Positions 44,050 to 55,675 of a DNA stretch of 64,000 bases are shown here, one piece after another (the first letter of the stretch is position 1; each line of letters opens with the position of its first letter). The translations under genes and the position numbers were made by a program. The stretch comes from Dendrophyllia cribrosa (Eukaryota > Cnidaria > Anthozoa > Scleractinia > Dendrophylliidae): NCBI GenBank assembly GCA_024195265.1, contig JAJLRJ010000004.1, positions 43,305,068 through 43,369,067 of the forward strand, read 5' to 3'. Under the pieces are notes generated by a model. That model was given only the letters and a program-made list of their open reading frames with translations. It did not search any database and was not told where the DNA came from.

Positions 44050-44345
44050 TAAAAACTGGAAAACTCGCTAGCGAGAATTGAAAAACTCGCTAGCGAGAAT
44101 TGAAAAACTCGCTAGCGAGAATCGAAAAACTCGCTAGCGAGAAGGCGTAAAACTCGCTAGCGAGAATTGGAAAACTCGCTAGCGAGAATTGAAAAACTCG
44201 CTAGCGAGAATTGGAAAACTCGCTAGCGAGAATTGAAAAACTCGCTAGCGAGAAGGCGTAAAACTCGCTAGCGAGAATTGGAAAACTCGCTAGCGAGAAT
44301 TGAAAAACTCGCTAGCGAGAATTGAAAAACTAGATAGCGAGAACT
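44050..44345. repeat. Right subterminal array, 22-bp period, palindrome CTCGCTAGCGAG
   Basis: About 13 units in inverse orientation to the left array, more homogeneous. Two units have GAAGGCGTAAAA in place of GAATTGAAAAA, spaced about 110 bp apart, indicating a five-unit block duplication. Confidence 0.96.
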
Positions 44346-44652
44346 GAAACGTTCCTAAAACAACTCGACCATAGCTTTCCAAAAGTCAACCATACTTCAA
44401 ACTGAACATATAATTTTGTAACTCAATGATACTAAAATCTGTTTCATCCAAAATTTTCAAGTTGATATCCTTTTGGCAGTAACGGCTTTCCATACTTAAT
44501 TTGCATTTCACACCTATGAAATGGGGGAGGAGCTAAGCCTTTTATACCGGAACTTCGTGTTTAAGGGACTGGATTTTCATCTGGTTTACTATCAAAATAT
44601 CTAACAAGAACCTCATACAAACAATGTGTTACTGTTAGCTAGCTAACTAATG

Positions 44653-44891
44653 CCCCATTCACACCAACGGTTAAACATGTTTAAATGTTGTTTAGTTTAA
44701 CTAGGTTTTTAGCCTCTATCTTGAAAAGTTTTATATATGACTCAAACTACCTGGAATGGTAATAAAGTCAATAAAGTTTCTTTTAGTAAAGATTTCACTC
44801 CAAATATTACCGGAGGTTATAGGAGATATGTTTCTAGACCTGTTTTAACTAAACAACATTTAAACATGTTTAAGCGTTGGTGTGAATGGGG
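44653..44891. mobile_element. 239-bp MITE with CCCCATTCACACCAACG ends
   Basis: The inverted termini CCCCATTCACACCAACGGTT and CGTTGGTGTGAATGGGG extend inward through AAACATGTTTAAATGTTG and GTTTAGTTTAAC. The body is about 130 bp. A small frame across it is not a gene. Confidence 0.85.
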
Positions 44892-45075
44892 TATAAGAAT
44901 ATATGTAAGTTATTTTGCTCACTGAGCAATGAAAGTAATTATAAATTAAATAATAACCATAAAGTTTCAAATACGGTGAAAATAGAGACGAATTGTAGCA
45001 ACACGAACACATCATGCCTGTCGTATCTATTTATTACTTTCAAGACTCTTCGTTGACCAACCCGGCCGATTTATC

Positions 45076-45440
45076 ACCCCCCGGGGGGGGTATTCCCTAT
45101 AATGGGCTATACGGGGATGCTCCGCCCGAAAGGGGTACCTTTTTGAGACTGGAGGTATATGAAAGGGTCGGGATTTCACGAGTTGAAGTATATGAAAGGG
45201 TAGGGATTTCACGAAGAATAGGAAAGGGTAGCGAAAACACGAGTTGAAGTATGAAAACGTAGGGAAAACTGTGATTTAAGTATTATAAAAAGCGCCTTTC
45301 AAAATATATTGAACAGACGCACGTAAAGGCTATATGAAAGGGGTAACTTTTCTTTCAAAAACGGTATATGAAAGGGTAAGGGTTTGGACCTCGGGGCGGA
45401 GCATAAATTTTGTTGAGTAACCCCCCCCCCCCCCCCCCCC
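45076..45440. repeat. Interspersed repeat with TATATGAAAGGGTA motifs and poly-C/G ends
   Basis: It starts at CACCCCCCGGGGGGGG and ends in a run of about 23 C. TATATGAAAGGGT recurs at least four times with GGATTTCACGA linkers, and GATGCTCCGCCC has an inverse match GGGCGGAGCAT at 45393-45403. Probably a non-coding element with inverted ends and internal short repeats. Confidence 0.7.
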
Positions 45441-46177
45441 CAGGTTATTACCCTCTTACAAGAATCTCGTCTCCCACGTAATCTACGCAACTCTTCATGC
45501 TCACTTGTAATTATTCCAACTGCGAAATCTGTGTCATACGACCAACGCGCTTTCGCTTACTTTGCACATGCGTTGTGAAAACCTCTCCGAACAATTTGAA
45601 AACTGCTGTTTCTTCGTCATCTTTTAAAACAGGCCTTAAAACATTTCTAATTAGGAAAGTTATTGAGTCATGATTTACCTATTCTATATGTTTTTACTCC
45701 ATATGTATAGGTTTTTTTTCTTCGGACGTTGAGCTTTTTCAACGGGGTAATAATAACATAACAAGCAAAGCGATTTGAAACCAACAGTTATCTTCACGAC
45801 TTTGTTAATAGATTAATCATAACTATTACAATTTCCTCAATTGTGCTTGGTTCATAAACCTATGTATATTCCTCTAATTCACTTGCAATGTTGTATTCGG
45901 ACAGTTTGATGTAATCGGACAATGTAATCGGACAGTTTCATGAGCCAATCACATTTAAAACTTAAGGCCACATGAACCACTGATCACATAATTTAAAACA
46001 ATCGCTAAGGCAATCGTTTTTCTGAATATTTCAATGCCAGTTTTGCAGTGATAAAATCGTATTTACGCTTTGCATAGATAAAAAGCCTTTCTTCAAATTA
46101 TTCTCTGGAATATCTTCTCATGTTTTTATGCTTATTTGTTCTCGGAAACTGTAATGGTTGTATATGATTAATTGATA
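45441..46177. other. Unassigned AT-rich sequence
   Basis: No gene, RNA or repeat recognised apart from two AATCGGACA motifs near 45914-45936. Confidence 0.4.
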
Positions 46178-46459
46178 GAGCGCTTTTCAATTGGGTGTCA
46201 AAAGTAATTTCGCAATTGCTTTGGTTTTGCATTGCTACGCTTTGTGATTGGCTAAAAAATCTCGCGCCACTTTATTAACCAATCAAAAGTAAAACCAAAT
46301 CCAATCGTGACTTGCTTGCACGCGTTTTCCCGCGCTTGGCGCCGGCTACATGTATTTGGTTCGAGTTCTGATTGGTTTATCGGATTGTATGCAAGTTCTG
46401 TGATTGGTCAGAGAAATTACTTTGGTTTTGGTTTTACGACACTCAATTGAAAACCGCTC
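46178..46459. mobile_element. 282-bp TA-flanked MITE (GAGCGCTTTTCAATTG), same family as 54193-54474
   Basis: The ends GAGCGCTTTTCAATTGGGTG and ACTCAATTGAAAACCGCTC are inverted, with TA on both sides (46176-46177, 46460-46461). Internally it contains GATTGGCTAAAAAATCTCGC and CCGCGCTTGGCGCCG, both shared in inverse with the copy upstream of the plus-strand F5/8C gene. Confidence 0.85.
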
Positions 46460-46639
46460 TAATAGGACTTTGTGTCGTCCAATTCTGTCTGTAATCATAC
46501 TCGTGATTAATACTCCTAACTTCGCTTCCACGAAGCCCTTTTAGACATGTGATACGTGCGCTATATAAGTCCTTTTCTTTTTTATTACCATTCTTTATCT
46601 GTTTTATCAATGTAAGTTTTAGGGGAGAAAACTAACAAA

Positions 46640-49600
46640 CGCTATAGAAGTAACGAATATTACAATGTCATACCTTTAACTTATAACATTTCAAATCGGG
46701 GGTGGTGGCAGTATGGTCAAACCAGAACTATAACTAGCCAGATACAGTAGTCTATAAACTGAGTTGTCATGTCCCTTTGCAATGAATTGGTGACAAACTA
46801 CTGCCATTTAGCCAAAAAGATATAACGGCGTTAATCATAACCTAACAAACAAAGTCAATGAAGATTTTTGGCAGAATATTAAGTAAGGATCTTTGACTAG
46901 AGGTAACGAACATTCATGAAAATTTCGTACTTTTAACTTGCTTTCCAATTGATGACTATCTAACAGGCGTAAGCGAAGCCATAGATATTGCTTATTGAAT
47001 ATATTGCAGAGATAAAAAAAATTATCAGCTGAATAAATATTCATTTTTTTCAGCTTGAATTAAAAAAGGAAACATATTTATTTCCCGAGCGTTGAAAATG
47101 GATACCCACTCACGAATAATAAGTCCTCCAAGATATAATACTTTTTTTTTTCAGGAAAGCTTTCCTATAATTATTTGTGCTGTATACTGATGATGATGAA
47201 AACACGAAGCGAGTTCCTCAATTTTAGAGTTAACACGTGACCGAAATCAGATAAAGAAAAGAAGCTGAGAATATTATTGGAAGCCAATGCTCAAAATTGG
47301 TCCGCTTTCAATCTCTATAGCAAATCCTATCATTGTGCCTAAAACAAACACAAAACTTTAATCCCAGAGAGAGTGAGAGCCATATTTCACACGCAAAGTG
47401 TGACTGATAGCTAAATGGTGAAAAGAAACACATTGTACTTGTATATGCCTTTTCTTGGATATTTATTCTGACACATGAAAGTCACGAAAAGTTCACGCTC
47501 AAAACGGTTCCCCTTCAGTGGGTGTTTCTTGGTGTTGTTGGTTAGCTATTGTGTTGTGGTGTGGGTATTGTTTACTTTCTTTTGAATCTTTTATTTTACG
47601 TCATTTGGTGATCGCAACACCAAGAAACTGCCCCTTCTGCTCATTCTCTATAACTTATTATAACATTGTGACTAATTTACAGCAAAAACCTGATTGAAAT
47701 TTGAAACGTACTTATAACATTTTAAAGTAATTTTAATTCGACGTAACATGTAGTAGCAATGATGTCAGAAACAAAATGTTGTTAAAAGAAAACGCAGGCC
47801 AAGAAAGATTGCATAAAAAGGCATTTTGAAGTGGGAAATATGTTTTGTTAAATGCTAGACGTACATGCTTTTACTCATGGATCTAAACAGAGGTTGCCCA
47901 AAACAGGTGTACCATAAATTGCAAGCTTATTATTTAGGATTTGCTGGCAAATAACAAATCAGTTACTATTAGAGTGCTTTTATGTAACCCGTGGGATAGA
48001 TTAAAGAGCAATACATCTTATCATTTCCTACATGATTTATTTATTTTAGTGTAATAGACACTGAATATTTAGCGAAGCTGATAATCTTTTTTCTGTTACT
48101 CGTGTATTTATTTCTTGGAGATCTCTCTGGCATTGCCGTTTTCCTTACGAAGAAAGAGGTTGAAAGTCCATTCTTTGGCGATACGCTGTTTTTAAAGTCA
48201 TCGTCATCAATCGGCCGCAAAGCAGGCGATCATATAAATTTGTTTCACAGGTGTGGCGTTGCGGTGAAATCCCAACTATTAAACCAATCAGATACACAGA
48301 TACAGTACTCTATAAACTTAGTTGTTATTTCTCTTTGCAATAAATTGGTGACAAAGATATAACGGGGTAATTGATAACACATTCTTTGCACTGCTTTGAT
48401 GATAATTTTTTTTAGAATAAGGTAGATTTGGGGAGAATATTTAACCAAAACATTACAATGTCATACCTATTACTTGCTTTCCAATTGATACACAGCACCC
48501 CGAGGATCTTACAGCGAACAAAATAATATGGTATTGGGCTTATGCCAAGTCATACATTTTCCCTATTGGAAAGATTGAAACAACCAGCTAAATAAGTATT
48601 TTATTTGTTTAGCTTTAAATCATAGTAAGCAAAATTTAACGCCCGAGCGTTGAAAATAAGTAATTAATCGTGAATTAATTTCATTCAAGGTAGAATGTCA
48701 ATTGTATTGTTTTGAAGGAAAGCTTTTCTAGAATTATTTGTGTTATGTAAGGTCGTGAAAAGACAAAGAATATTCCTCAATTTTAGAGGCTGAGAAGCTG
48801 AGAATATCATTGACGACCAATGCCCAAAGCTGTTCGGCTCTTCAATTTCTATCACAAATCATATCACTGTGGTTAATGTACAGCCAAAGTCTTGCAATAA
48901 TTAACAAAAAATCATAACAATAACGTCCTCGGCCCCTGTTACCAAATGTTGCTTAGTTGTGGTAAATCCCAGAGCGAGTAAGAGGAGCTAATAGGCATAT
49001 TGCACACGCAAAGTGTGACTGATAGCGAAATGGTGAAAAAAGAGGGATTTATATGTTTTCTGTTGGATATTCATACTGACACAAGAATGTCATGAAAAGT
49101 TGACGCTCAAAACTGTTCGGCTTTCATTCTCTATAACTTAATATATTTTATACAAAAAACTTTCCGTAATATTAATTCGACGTAACATGTTGCGTTATCG
49201 GCTCCTGTGGTTAGAAATCCCTGATAGAGTAAGAAACATACGTGTGACTGACTAATATCCAAATGGTAAAAACATTGTATCTATAAGTAGTTTCCCTTGG
49301 ATATCTTCCCATCCTCACACAATTAAGCAATAATTTTAACGAATTGAATAATTGCGTCATTTGATTTACATACTAGACAATTCGAGTCCATATCAGTTAA
49401 AAGTCTCGTGAATATTGAGTGTTATATAAATTGCGAAGCCCTTCAAGCGCGAGAAAGATTTTGGCAAAATTAAGACGTACATCTACACTGTACTTGGGAT
49501 TTCAGAGTGAAACTAATAGCTAGAAAAAAGGAAAAAACACAGAATGGTTTTCTGGGCTCTGTTTCTCATTTCTTAGGCTGTAGCTCTTTAGGAAAACCTT

Positions 49601-50960
49601 TTCTATCCTTGGACGAATTTAAATACAAAACATTGGACAGAAAGTTAATCTTGAGTAATAGCAATACTTAAGATGTCATAATAAAACGCAAGTCAAGAAA
49701 AATTACATAAAAAGCATTTTGGAGTGGGAAAGATTATTACCTAGCAATTGTTGACATGCATTTTTTTAAGTTGTAATAGAGTGATTTCAGTTGTGCCATG
49801 AAATTCATTATACTGCGTTAAGAGTAATTCATCTTATAATTCCCTGCATCTTGTGTTCGTTTCAGTCTTAAAGTCACTTACTATAACATTTTCATTCATG
49901 GTTATTTATTCTTTAACGGGTAATTTTCCAAGACTTACGGTAATTATTTTTATGAAAAATATTTTTTTGTTATCTATATAAATTTACGAGTGCTACTAAG
50001 TTCGGGTCAAAGCCCCTGTTTTAATGAATTTGTTTTGAGAACAGCAGTTTTATTTGTGTGTTGCGGAAATTCCTATTATTATAGACAATTTTTAGTTGCG
50101 ATTTTAGTAGCGGTTTCAAATGCTGATTTCTAAGCGATATGATAACGATTTTGAAATGTTGTTTTATTATAACATATTTACGTTTAATCACGTTATCTCC
50201 TTCAGAGAAGTTGTTTTGAATAGTGTCAGCTCCTTTTTCAACCCATGGACGTATTTTAATAATCTTTTAATCAACATCTTCCTGGTGTCATTTCCAATAT
50301 TTTCAACATTTTTTAGCACTTTTCGACAAGCACGTGTTTGGCACAGTCCCTCTGTCCACCATCCGTCGGGTCGGTCAAGGCAGCTTTTCAGTCATTATCC
50401 AACCAAGTGAAACTCGCAGATAATGCTTATCTAAATTGAAATAGTACTGGATCTATTACTCTTTACGCCGAACAGTTTTTCAATTATAGGCAAAACAATA
50501 TAATTTTCATTCTACATTGGAGGACTTATTATTCATGAGCGATTATCCACTTTTCACACTCGGGAAGTAAATGTGTTTACTAAACATAGTAATGATTCAT
50601 TTATTCAGTTAGCTTTAGTAAGGCTGAATAATTGAAATACTTATTCAGCTGATTATTTTTCAACCTTGCAATATATTGAATAGGCAATATTTTTGGCTTT
50701 GTATACGCCTGTTAGATCCACAGAGCGCTCTATTTATCAATTGCAAAGCAAGTTAAAGGTATGTAATGTTCGTTACTTCTATATCCTTTCAATATTCTCC
50801 CAAAATCTTCATTGATAAATTAATTACCAAAGCAGTGGAGATAACAATTAGTTTTAAATGACATTGTTTTTTATGTTATTAACGCCGTTATAACTTTTTT
50901 TGCGAAAAGTAGATGTTTGTCACCAATTTATTGCAAAAGAAAAAACAACTCATGTTATAG
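46640..50960. repeat. Old diverged duplications, two direct copies and one inverted part
   Basis: Segments 46640-47530 and 48230-49150 align in order: CTTGCTTTCCAATTGAT, CCCGAGCGTTGAAAAT, GGAAAGCTTT, CACACGCAAAGTGTGACTGATAG. A second pair aligns at 47690-47870 and 49600-49760. An inverse, partial copy is at 50530-50960 (AGCAAGTTAAAGGTATG, TTCAGCTGATTATTTTTCAA). No coding capacity is seen; it looks like a decayed mobile element or local duplication. Confidence 0.65.
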
Positions 50961-52940
50961 ACTACTAAATCTTTCTGGTTAATGGAACACTGTCCTGTCG
51001 AAATGACATCAATTTGCTTACTTGATTTCTATTTAATATCGCCAAATGCCACGAAATATACAACTAAATTGGATAAAAAGATCATATAGTGCAAAAAAGG
51101 ACTACAATTGCAGACAGAAGTAGTTGGGAACGTTGTGAAAATAAATAGCATCAGTGGTGATTACATCAATGTTCTCTTACATGTAATTTAAAATAAAAAT
51201 AATTAGTTAATTTTATGAGTCCCCCCAACCCCCCAATTCAATGTTGTGATCTCAGCGAACAATTACGCACTAAACATGTCCCGTTATACACAACATTGTA
51301 ACAGGGGGAGGGGAGAGAAAGAGAATGATAGTGAAAACTACAATTCTTCCCAACACGTTTGTCTATGATAGTAGTTTGGAGAAAAAGTGCAGGATTACAA
51401 GGATGGAAGTAGATTACAGTTTATCAAATTTGATTTCGTGACAGGCGGACAAGAAATCAAAATTGCCAATTTAGTGGAATTTTGAGTTTCCTTAGCCGTT
51501 GTTTTGTCTCTTCAGTTCATATCATTTCTTTGTGTTCATCACTTTTGTAGATCTTATCTTCTTATTTCAAGATCATCAAGCCAGCTTTTAAGCTCTACAA
51601 AGCAAGCTCCATGCCATTATCATGAAATGAAAACACGATATATTAGCCGGGACACTGTCCCTGTAATAATTCTGAATTCACCGCGCCACCACCCCTGTTA
51701 CAGTGCGCCTTTAATAAAATAAATTGACTTACAGGATAAGAAAAAAAATAAACAAGTAAATTCCGTACATCTTGCCTCAAAAACGTTCCTACATATTAAA
51801 TTGTTTTAAGTGTTGTTTTAAAAGATGACAAAGAAGCAGCATTTTTCTTAAATTGTGCGGGAAAGGGTTTCACAACGCAGGTGCAGAGTAAGAGATAGCG
51901 CGTTGGTTGGATGAAACAGAGTTCAGAGGCGGAGTAATTAGAGGAGTTAGATTACTAGAGGGTTTGATAAATTGCCCAGGGTAAGTCCATGAAGAGTCTT
52001 TAAAGTGATAAGAAGAACTTTGAAGATCGTGTGTGATTAAACCGGTAGCCAGTGAAGAACTCGAACGACAGGCGTGATCATGATGTGTAGGTGTTGCTAA
52101 AATTCGTCTTTATTTTCAAAGAAATTGGAAACTTTATGCTTAATAGATTTATAATTACTTATATTACTCAGTAACCAAAATAACTTACATATACATACAC
52201 ATGATTCAACCGGTAGCCCAGTGCAGACCTCGAACGACAGGAGTGATGTGTTCGTGTTGTTTGATTTTAGTAATTAAACGTGCTGAATTAAACGTGGACT
52301 GGTTGAAGTTTATCTAATTCCTGTTTGGGCAGAACAAAGAGGACGATGTTGCAGTTATCCAGGCGTGATAACACTCGTGCATTACCTAACAGTTTCAGAT
52401 CTTCCGTAGTTAGGTATTTGCGAATAATAATGAAATAACCAAGTTTATTTTTATGAGTCAGAGTGGCCGCACTTCAGAAGGTTGAACTTTGAACGTGAGA
52501 ATCATTTGCTAGTGAGAGCTGCACAAAACAATACGATTAATGAGCGAAAACAATGCCTTTGCACGTGCATTTTACATAATTTTATTCCCTGCAAAACAAC
52601 ATCGTCAAATGATCAAATTATAGGTTTTGTGGAGAACATAAACACACGACGGTTTTCCTTTCTCTATTTGAAATTGAAAAGTCGTCCCTACGACGGTCTA
52701 CGAATTCATCAGAAAGCCAAAAATTACCGTGTCAGCGAAGATGATTGACAGCTCAGGAAAGTTAACCTGCACTAAACCACCTAGCGAGGTGGTTTGAATA
52801 AACCTAACCCGGTTAAAAAATCTATTGTTCTTTAATTAATTTCCATGGCAACCGCTAACACGGTTAAAATTCGGTGAACGCCAAAAATACGCGGCCGCAT
52901 CAGCAATTTTGTTGAACCAGTTAATTTTAATTAATTAATG
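50961..52940. other. Unassigned, with a short local duplication
   Basis: AACCGGTAGCC with CTCGAACGACAGG occurs at 52038-52072 and 52208-52243, about 170 bp apart. No gene or RNA seen. Confidence 0.4.
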
Positions 52941-53239
52941 GGCCACTTCGAAAAATACCATAATACTCTTCAAAGTGCAGGTTTGGATAGTGCTTGATGT
53001 AAGCCGGATTTTTTCAATTTCTTTTGTCTTCAGCACGAACTGCACGTGCTATGCTTCGACTTCTTGGCAATTTGCATACGGTGCTCATTTTTATACGAAC
53101 ACACAATGCTACGTCCTAACATTCCTACATGTACTCTGAATTCCATTGTGCCATTCTAACAAAGGAGACTTGAATAATTACACCCCGGTGAGGCTGAGCC
53201 TGCACATAAATGATTATTATGGTATTTTTCGAAGTGGCC
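52941..53239. mobile_element. 299-bp MITE with GGCCACTTCGAAAAATACCA ends
   Basis: The perfect inverted termini GGCCACTTCGAAAAATACCA and complement continue inward through TAATA. It interrupts a sequence with AACCGCTAACACGG on the left and AACCGCGTTAAC on the right, itself possibly an older repeat. No ORF. Confidence 0.85.
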
Positions 53240-53975
53240 TATTGCAAATAACCGCGTTAACTACTCTAGTGCGGCCGCAGCCAATATAAACAATGAATTT
53301 ATACCGCGCTATTTCCCCACGGTTCAATAGCGCCTTACAATCGGATAGGAATAAAAAGATAAAATAAAGAAAAATTGAAATAATTAATAAACTGTAAGCA
53401 TGACAGAAAGAATAAAAAATGCTGGTACTACTTATGATTATCGTAAGCTTGTGAAAAAAAAGAGAAGTCTTAAGCTTGCGTTTAAAATCCTTTCATATCA
53501 GGCAAGCCCATGTAGAATAATAATTTTATTACAAACCAAACAAATCGCTGACCACTGTCAATGCAAAAAAAAAGACAAAAAAAAGAATGAGAAAAAAGGA
53601 GAAAAAATATCGATCACACGACTGAACGAAAAAAGGCGCGGAAAAAATGTTGCCGTATGTCGCAGATTTCCTTGGCAAAGCTGCTCGATATGGACAAACG
53701 AACGAGCACAATTTTCAGAAAATATCTTCTAGTAGTTGGTTCTCAAATATGATATATGCTTCATGCTTCTTTGAAAATGTTTCTTAACATTGTTTGAAGC
53801 CGATTCCAACCGAAAGATCTCACCATTTAATTACGGCTGTAGAAGCTACAATAAGCAGTGTAGAAATAAGTTATGAACTGGAACGAAGACTCTTGTACAG
53901 AGACTAGTTTATGGTATATTATTGACTTAATTCGGACTTGAAATACGTAGCCTAAAGCTCTTTTTGACGAGACAG
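53240..53975. other. Unassigned, A-rich stretch
   Basis: A lysine-rich frame (53400-53732) crosses an AAAAAGA-rich tract and is not convincing as a gene. Confidence 0.4.
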
Positions 53976-53982
53976 TAGTAGT

Positions 53983-54024
<42 letters not shown>
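53976..54024. repeat. (AGC)n / (AGT)n microsatellite
   Basis: About 11 CAG units flanked on both sides by AGT units. Confidence 0.97.
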
Positions 54025-54025
<1 letters not shown>

Positions 54026-54192
54026 CTTTTGATAAGAACGTTTTGTTTGGGAATTTAAGCCAAAATTTAAGCCTTAAAATTTAAAATATGTTGAACCTAT
54101 TTTAAAAGGACAAAACAAATTAAGATGAGATAGAGTGATTTTACTTAGACAGTGAAACAGTATCTTGCAATTAATCAAACTAAGTCAAAATA

Positions 54193-54474
54193 GAGCAGTT
54201 TTCAATTGAGTGTCGTAAAACCAAAACCAAAGTAATTACTCTGACCAATCACAGCAGCCGTAAACAATCCAATGAACCAATCAGAGCTCGAAGCAATTAC
54301 ATGTCGGCGGCGCCAAGCGCGGGAAAACGCGTGCGAGCAAGTCACGATTGGTTTTGGTTTTACTTCTGATTGGTCGAGAAAGTGGCGCGAGATTTTTTAG
54401 CCAATCACAAAGCGTAGCAATGCAAAACCAAAGCAATTGTGTAATTACTTTCGACACTCAATTGAAAACTGCTC
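54193..54474. mobile_element. 282-bp TA-flanked MITE just upstream of the plus-strand F5/8C gene
   Basis: The ends GAGCAGTTTTCAATTGAGTG and CACTCAATTGAAAACTGCTC are inverted, with TA at 54191-54192 and 54475-54476. It is the reverse complement of the copy at 46178-46459, with the same length. Its right end lies 61 bp from the start codon at 54536. The minus-strand paralogue lacks it at the matching place, so it arrived after the duplication. Confidence 0.88.
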
Positions 54475-54514
54475 TATAGCAACAATCTTCAGTGAAGTCA
54501 CTAAACATAAACTA

Positions 54515-54535
54515 CCTTTTTCCGTGCAGGTGAAA
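54515..54535 (+). promoter_or_regulatory. Possible 5' UTR splice acceptor and start context
   Basis: CTTTTTCCGTGCAGGTGAAA precedes the ATG. The pyrimidine tract and CAG|G look like a 3' splice site, and it is conserved in the minus-strand paralogue (TTTTTCTGTGCAGGTGAAA). An upstream non-coding first exon is therefore likely, though not located. Confidence 0.45.
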
Positions 54536-54602
54536 ATGAGTTTTGTCACAGTGGTCTATTTGCTGTTGATGTGTTTTACCGTAGTAGAATGCCAAATTGT
54601 TG
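54536..54602 (+). CDS. Signal-peptide exon of the plus-strand two-domain F5/8C gene
   Basis: The start codon at 54536 opens MSFVTVVYLLLMCFTVVECQ and IV. This is a 19-residue hydrophobic secretion signal with probable cleavage after EC. The exon ends in phase 1 at GTTG|GTAAGT (54602/54603). Assembled with 55056-55375, 56056-56194, 56360-56679 and 57258-57398 it gives a 987-nt coding sequence (328 residues): signal peptide plus two F5/8C domains and nothing else. The product should be a small secreted discoidin-type, lectin-like protein acting in mucus, matrix or on cell surfaces. All splice sites are GT-AG and the frame is open throughout, so this copy looks functional. No symbol is assigned. 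Confidence 0.87.
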
Positions 54603-55055
54603 GTAAGTAATATACGCCGCTGAGAAACTAAATAAAAGTTAGATTTTCTCCTGTCTTTACAAAGTGAGCGAATGTTCAACACCTTTAAGTTGGAGACTTA
54701 TTCCCCTCGCCGTTTTTATAAATGAAAGAATTCTTCCAATTTCCGGATCGTCAAAGAAAGGCCTAGTTTTTTCAATAAACATCTTTCCATAGAATTTCCA
54801 ACAATTTCTCCCATCGCTCCCCCATAAACCTGAGATTACCAAAAAACTCTCTACTAAAATAGGATAAGACACTTTCGCCTAATCACTTGAAGAAAAATAC
54901 TAGATGGTGCCAGTGATAGTTCAGCCAGGAAATTTGATCCCTCTTTTCATTTAAGCGTTAAGTCAGTTGGACTGTTAAAAGGCAGTTGATTAGTTAGTAT
55001 ACTTTCAACACGTACGAAATTAAACGTCTTAAGTTATTTTTATGTCAAATTGAAG

Positions 55056-55375
55056 GATGTGATGGTCCTCTGGGCATGGAAAACGGTAGGATCTCTGATG
55101 CACAAATCAGTGCCTCTTCAGAGTGGGATAGCAATCATGCTGCCATCCAGGGACGATTACACTTCCAAGCAGGTTCCGGCAAAATGGGAGCATGGTCCGC
55201 CGTCAAAAATGATGTTAATCAATGGCTACAGATTGATATGGTCGATCCAAACACTAAAATAACTGGTATGGCAACGCAAGGCAGAAATGGTTTCGACCAA
55301 TGGGTAACCAAATACCTGCTGCAGTACAGTGTCGACGGTGTAAATTTTCTCAACTACAAGGAGAAAGGCGAAGAG
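55056..55375 (+). CDS. F5/8C domain 1, N-terminal half exon
   Basis: 320 nt, acceptor AG at 55054-55055, donor GTAAGA at 55376, phase 1 in and phase 0 out. It encodes GCDGPLGMENGRISDAQIS, then AGSGKMGAWSAVKNDVNQW, LQIDMVDPNTKITGMATQG and FLNYKEKGEE. The opening cysteine pairs with the final one of the next exon in the F5/8C fold. DMVDPNTKITG differs from the minus-strand copies (DLVKENTKVTA), so the two genes have distinct versions of this loop. Confidence 0.9.
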
Positions 55376-55617
55376 GTAAGATGGACCTACTCTCCAGGAA
55401 TGATGTCCAATTTAAATTACTTTGGTATACTTCAACTGCTCATTAGTTTAAGGACACAACTCTTCTATTCACAGTTAGTAATTTAACATGTTTCTGCCCT
55501 TTTGCTATCACAAACGCGGCCAATAAGTCTGTACTGCAACGTTTAATATTAAATATACTGTAATGTAGGGTAATGTTTCTGCCCTGGTGATCAATTTATT
55601 ACTGAACAGCGTTGCAA

Positions 55618-55675
55618 GCTGCAGTACAGTGTCGACGGTGTAAATAATTACTACTACACAGAGCAAGGAGAAGAG
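55618..55675 (+). pseudogene. Fragment of an F5/8C half exon inside intron 2
   Basis: The segment repeats the last 58 nt of the 320-nt exon (LQYSVDGVNNYYYTEQGEE) and continues into intron-like sequence also duplicated from behind that exon (GGGCCTCCTTCCCAG, AAGGACAAAACTC). It has no acceptor, so it is a leftover of a partial tandem duplication. Confidence 0.85.

Larger units (their letters stand above)
41789..44560. mobile_element. 2.77 kb TTAA-flanked foldback with 22-bp palindrome arrays in its arms
   Basis: The tips ACACGAAGTTCCGGTGTAAA-like and TTTATACCGGAACTTCGTGT are inverted, bordered by TTAA at 41785-41788 and 44561-44564. Inward, both arms share CTATGGTCGAGTTGTTTTAG and GAACGTTTCAGTTCTC, then a tandem array of CTCGCTAGCGAG units (42197-42920 left; 44050-44345 right), then a gene-like segment with ATGGC(A/G)GCA starts in both arms. 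The centre (about 43230-43790) is single copy. The arrays differ in length between arms. The layout fits a DNA transposon whose subterminal arrays are protein-binding sites. No transposase recognised. Confidence 0.86.

Noticed and set aside
53400..53732. 110-codon lysine-rich ORF
   Set aside because: Driven by an A-rich tract (AAAAAAGACAAAAAAAAGAA); no motif or homologue recognised.
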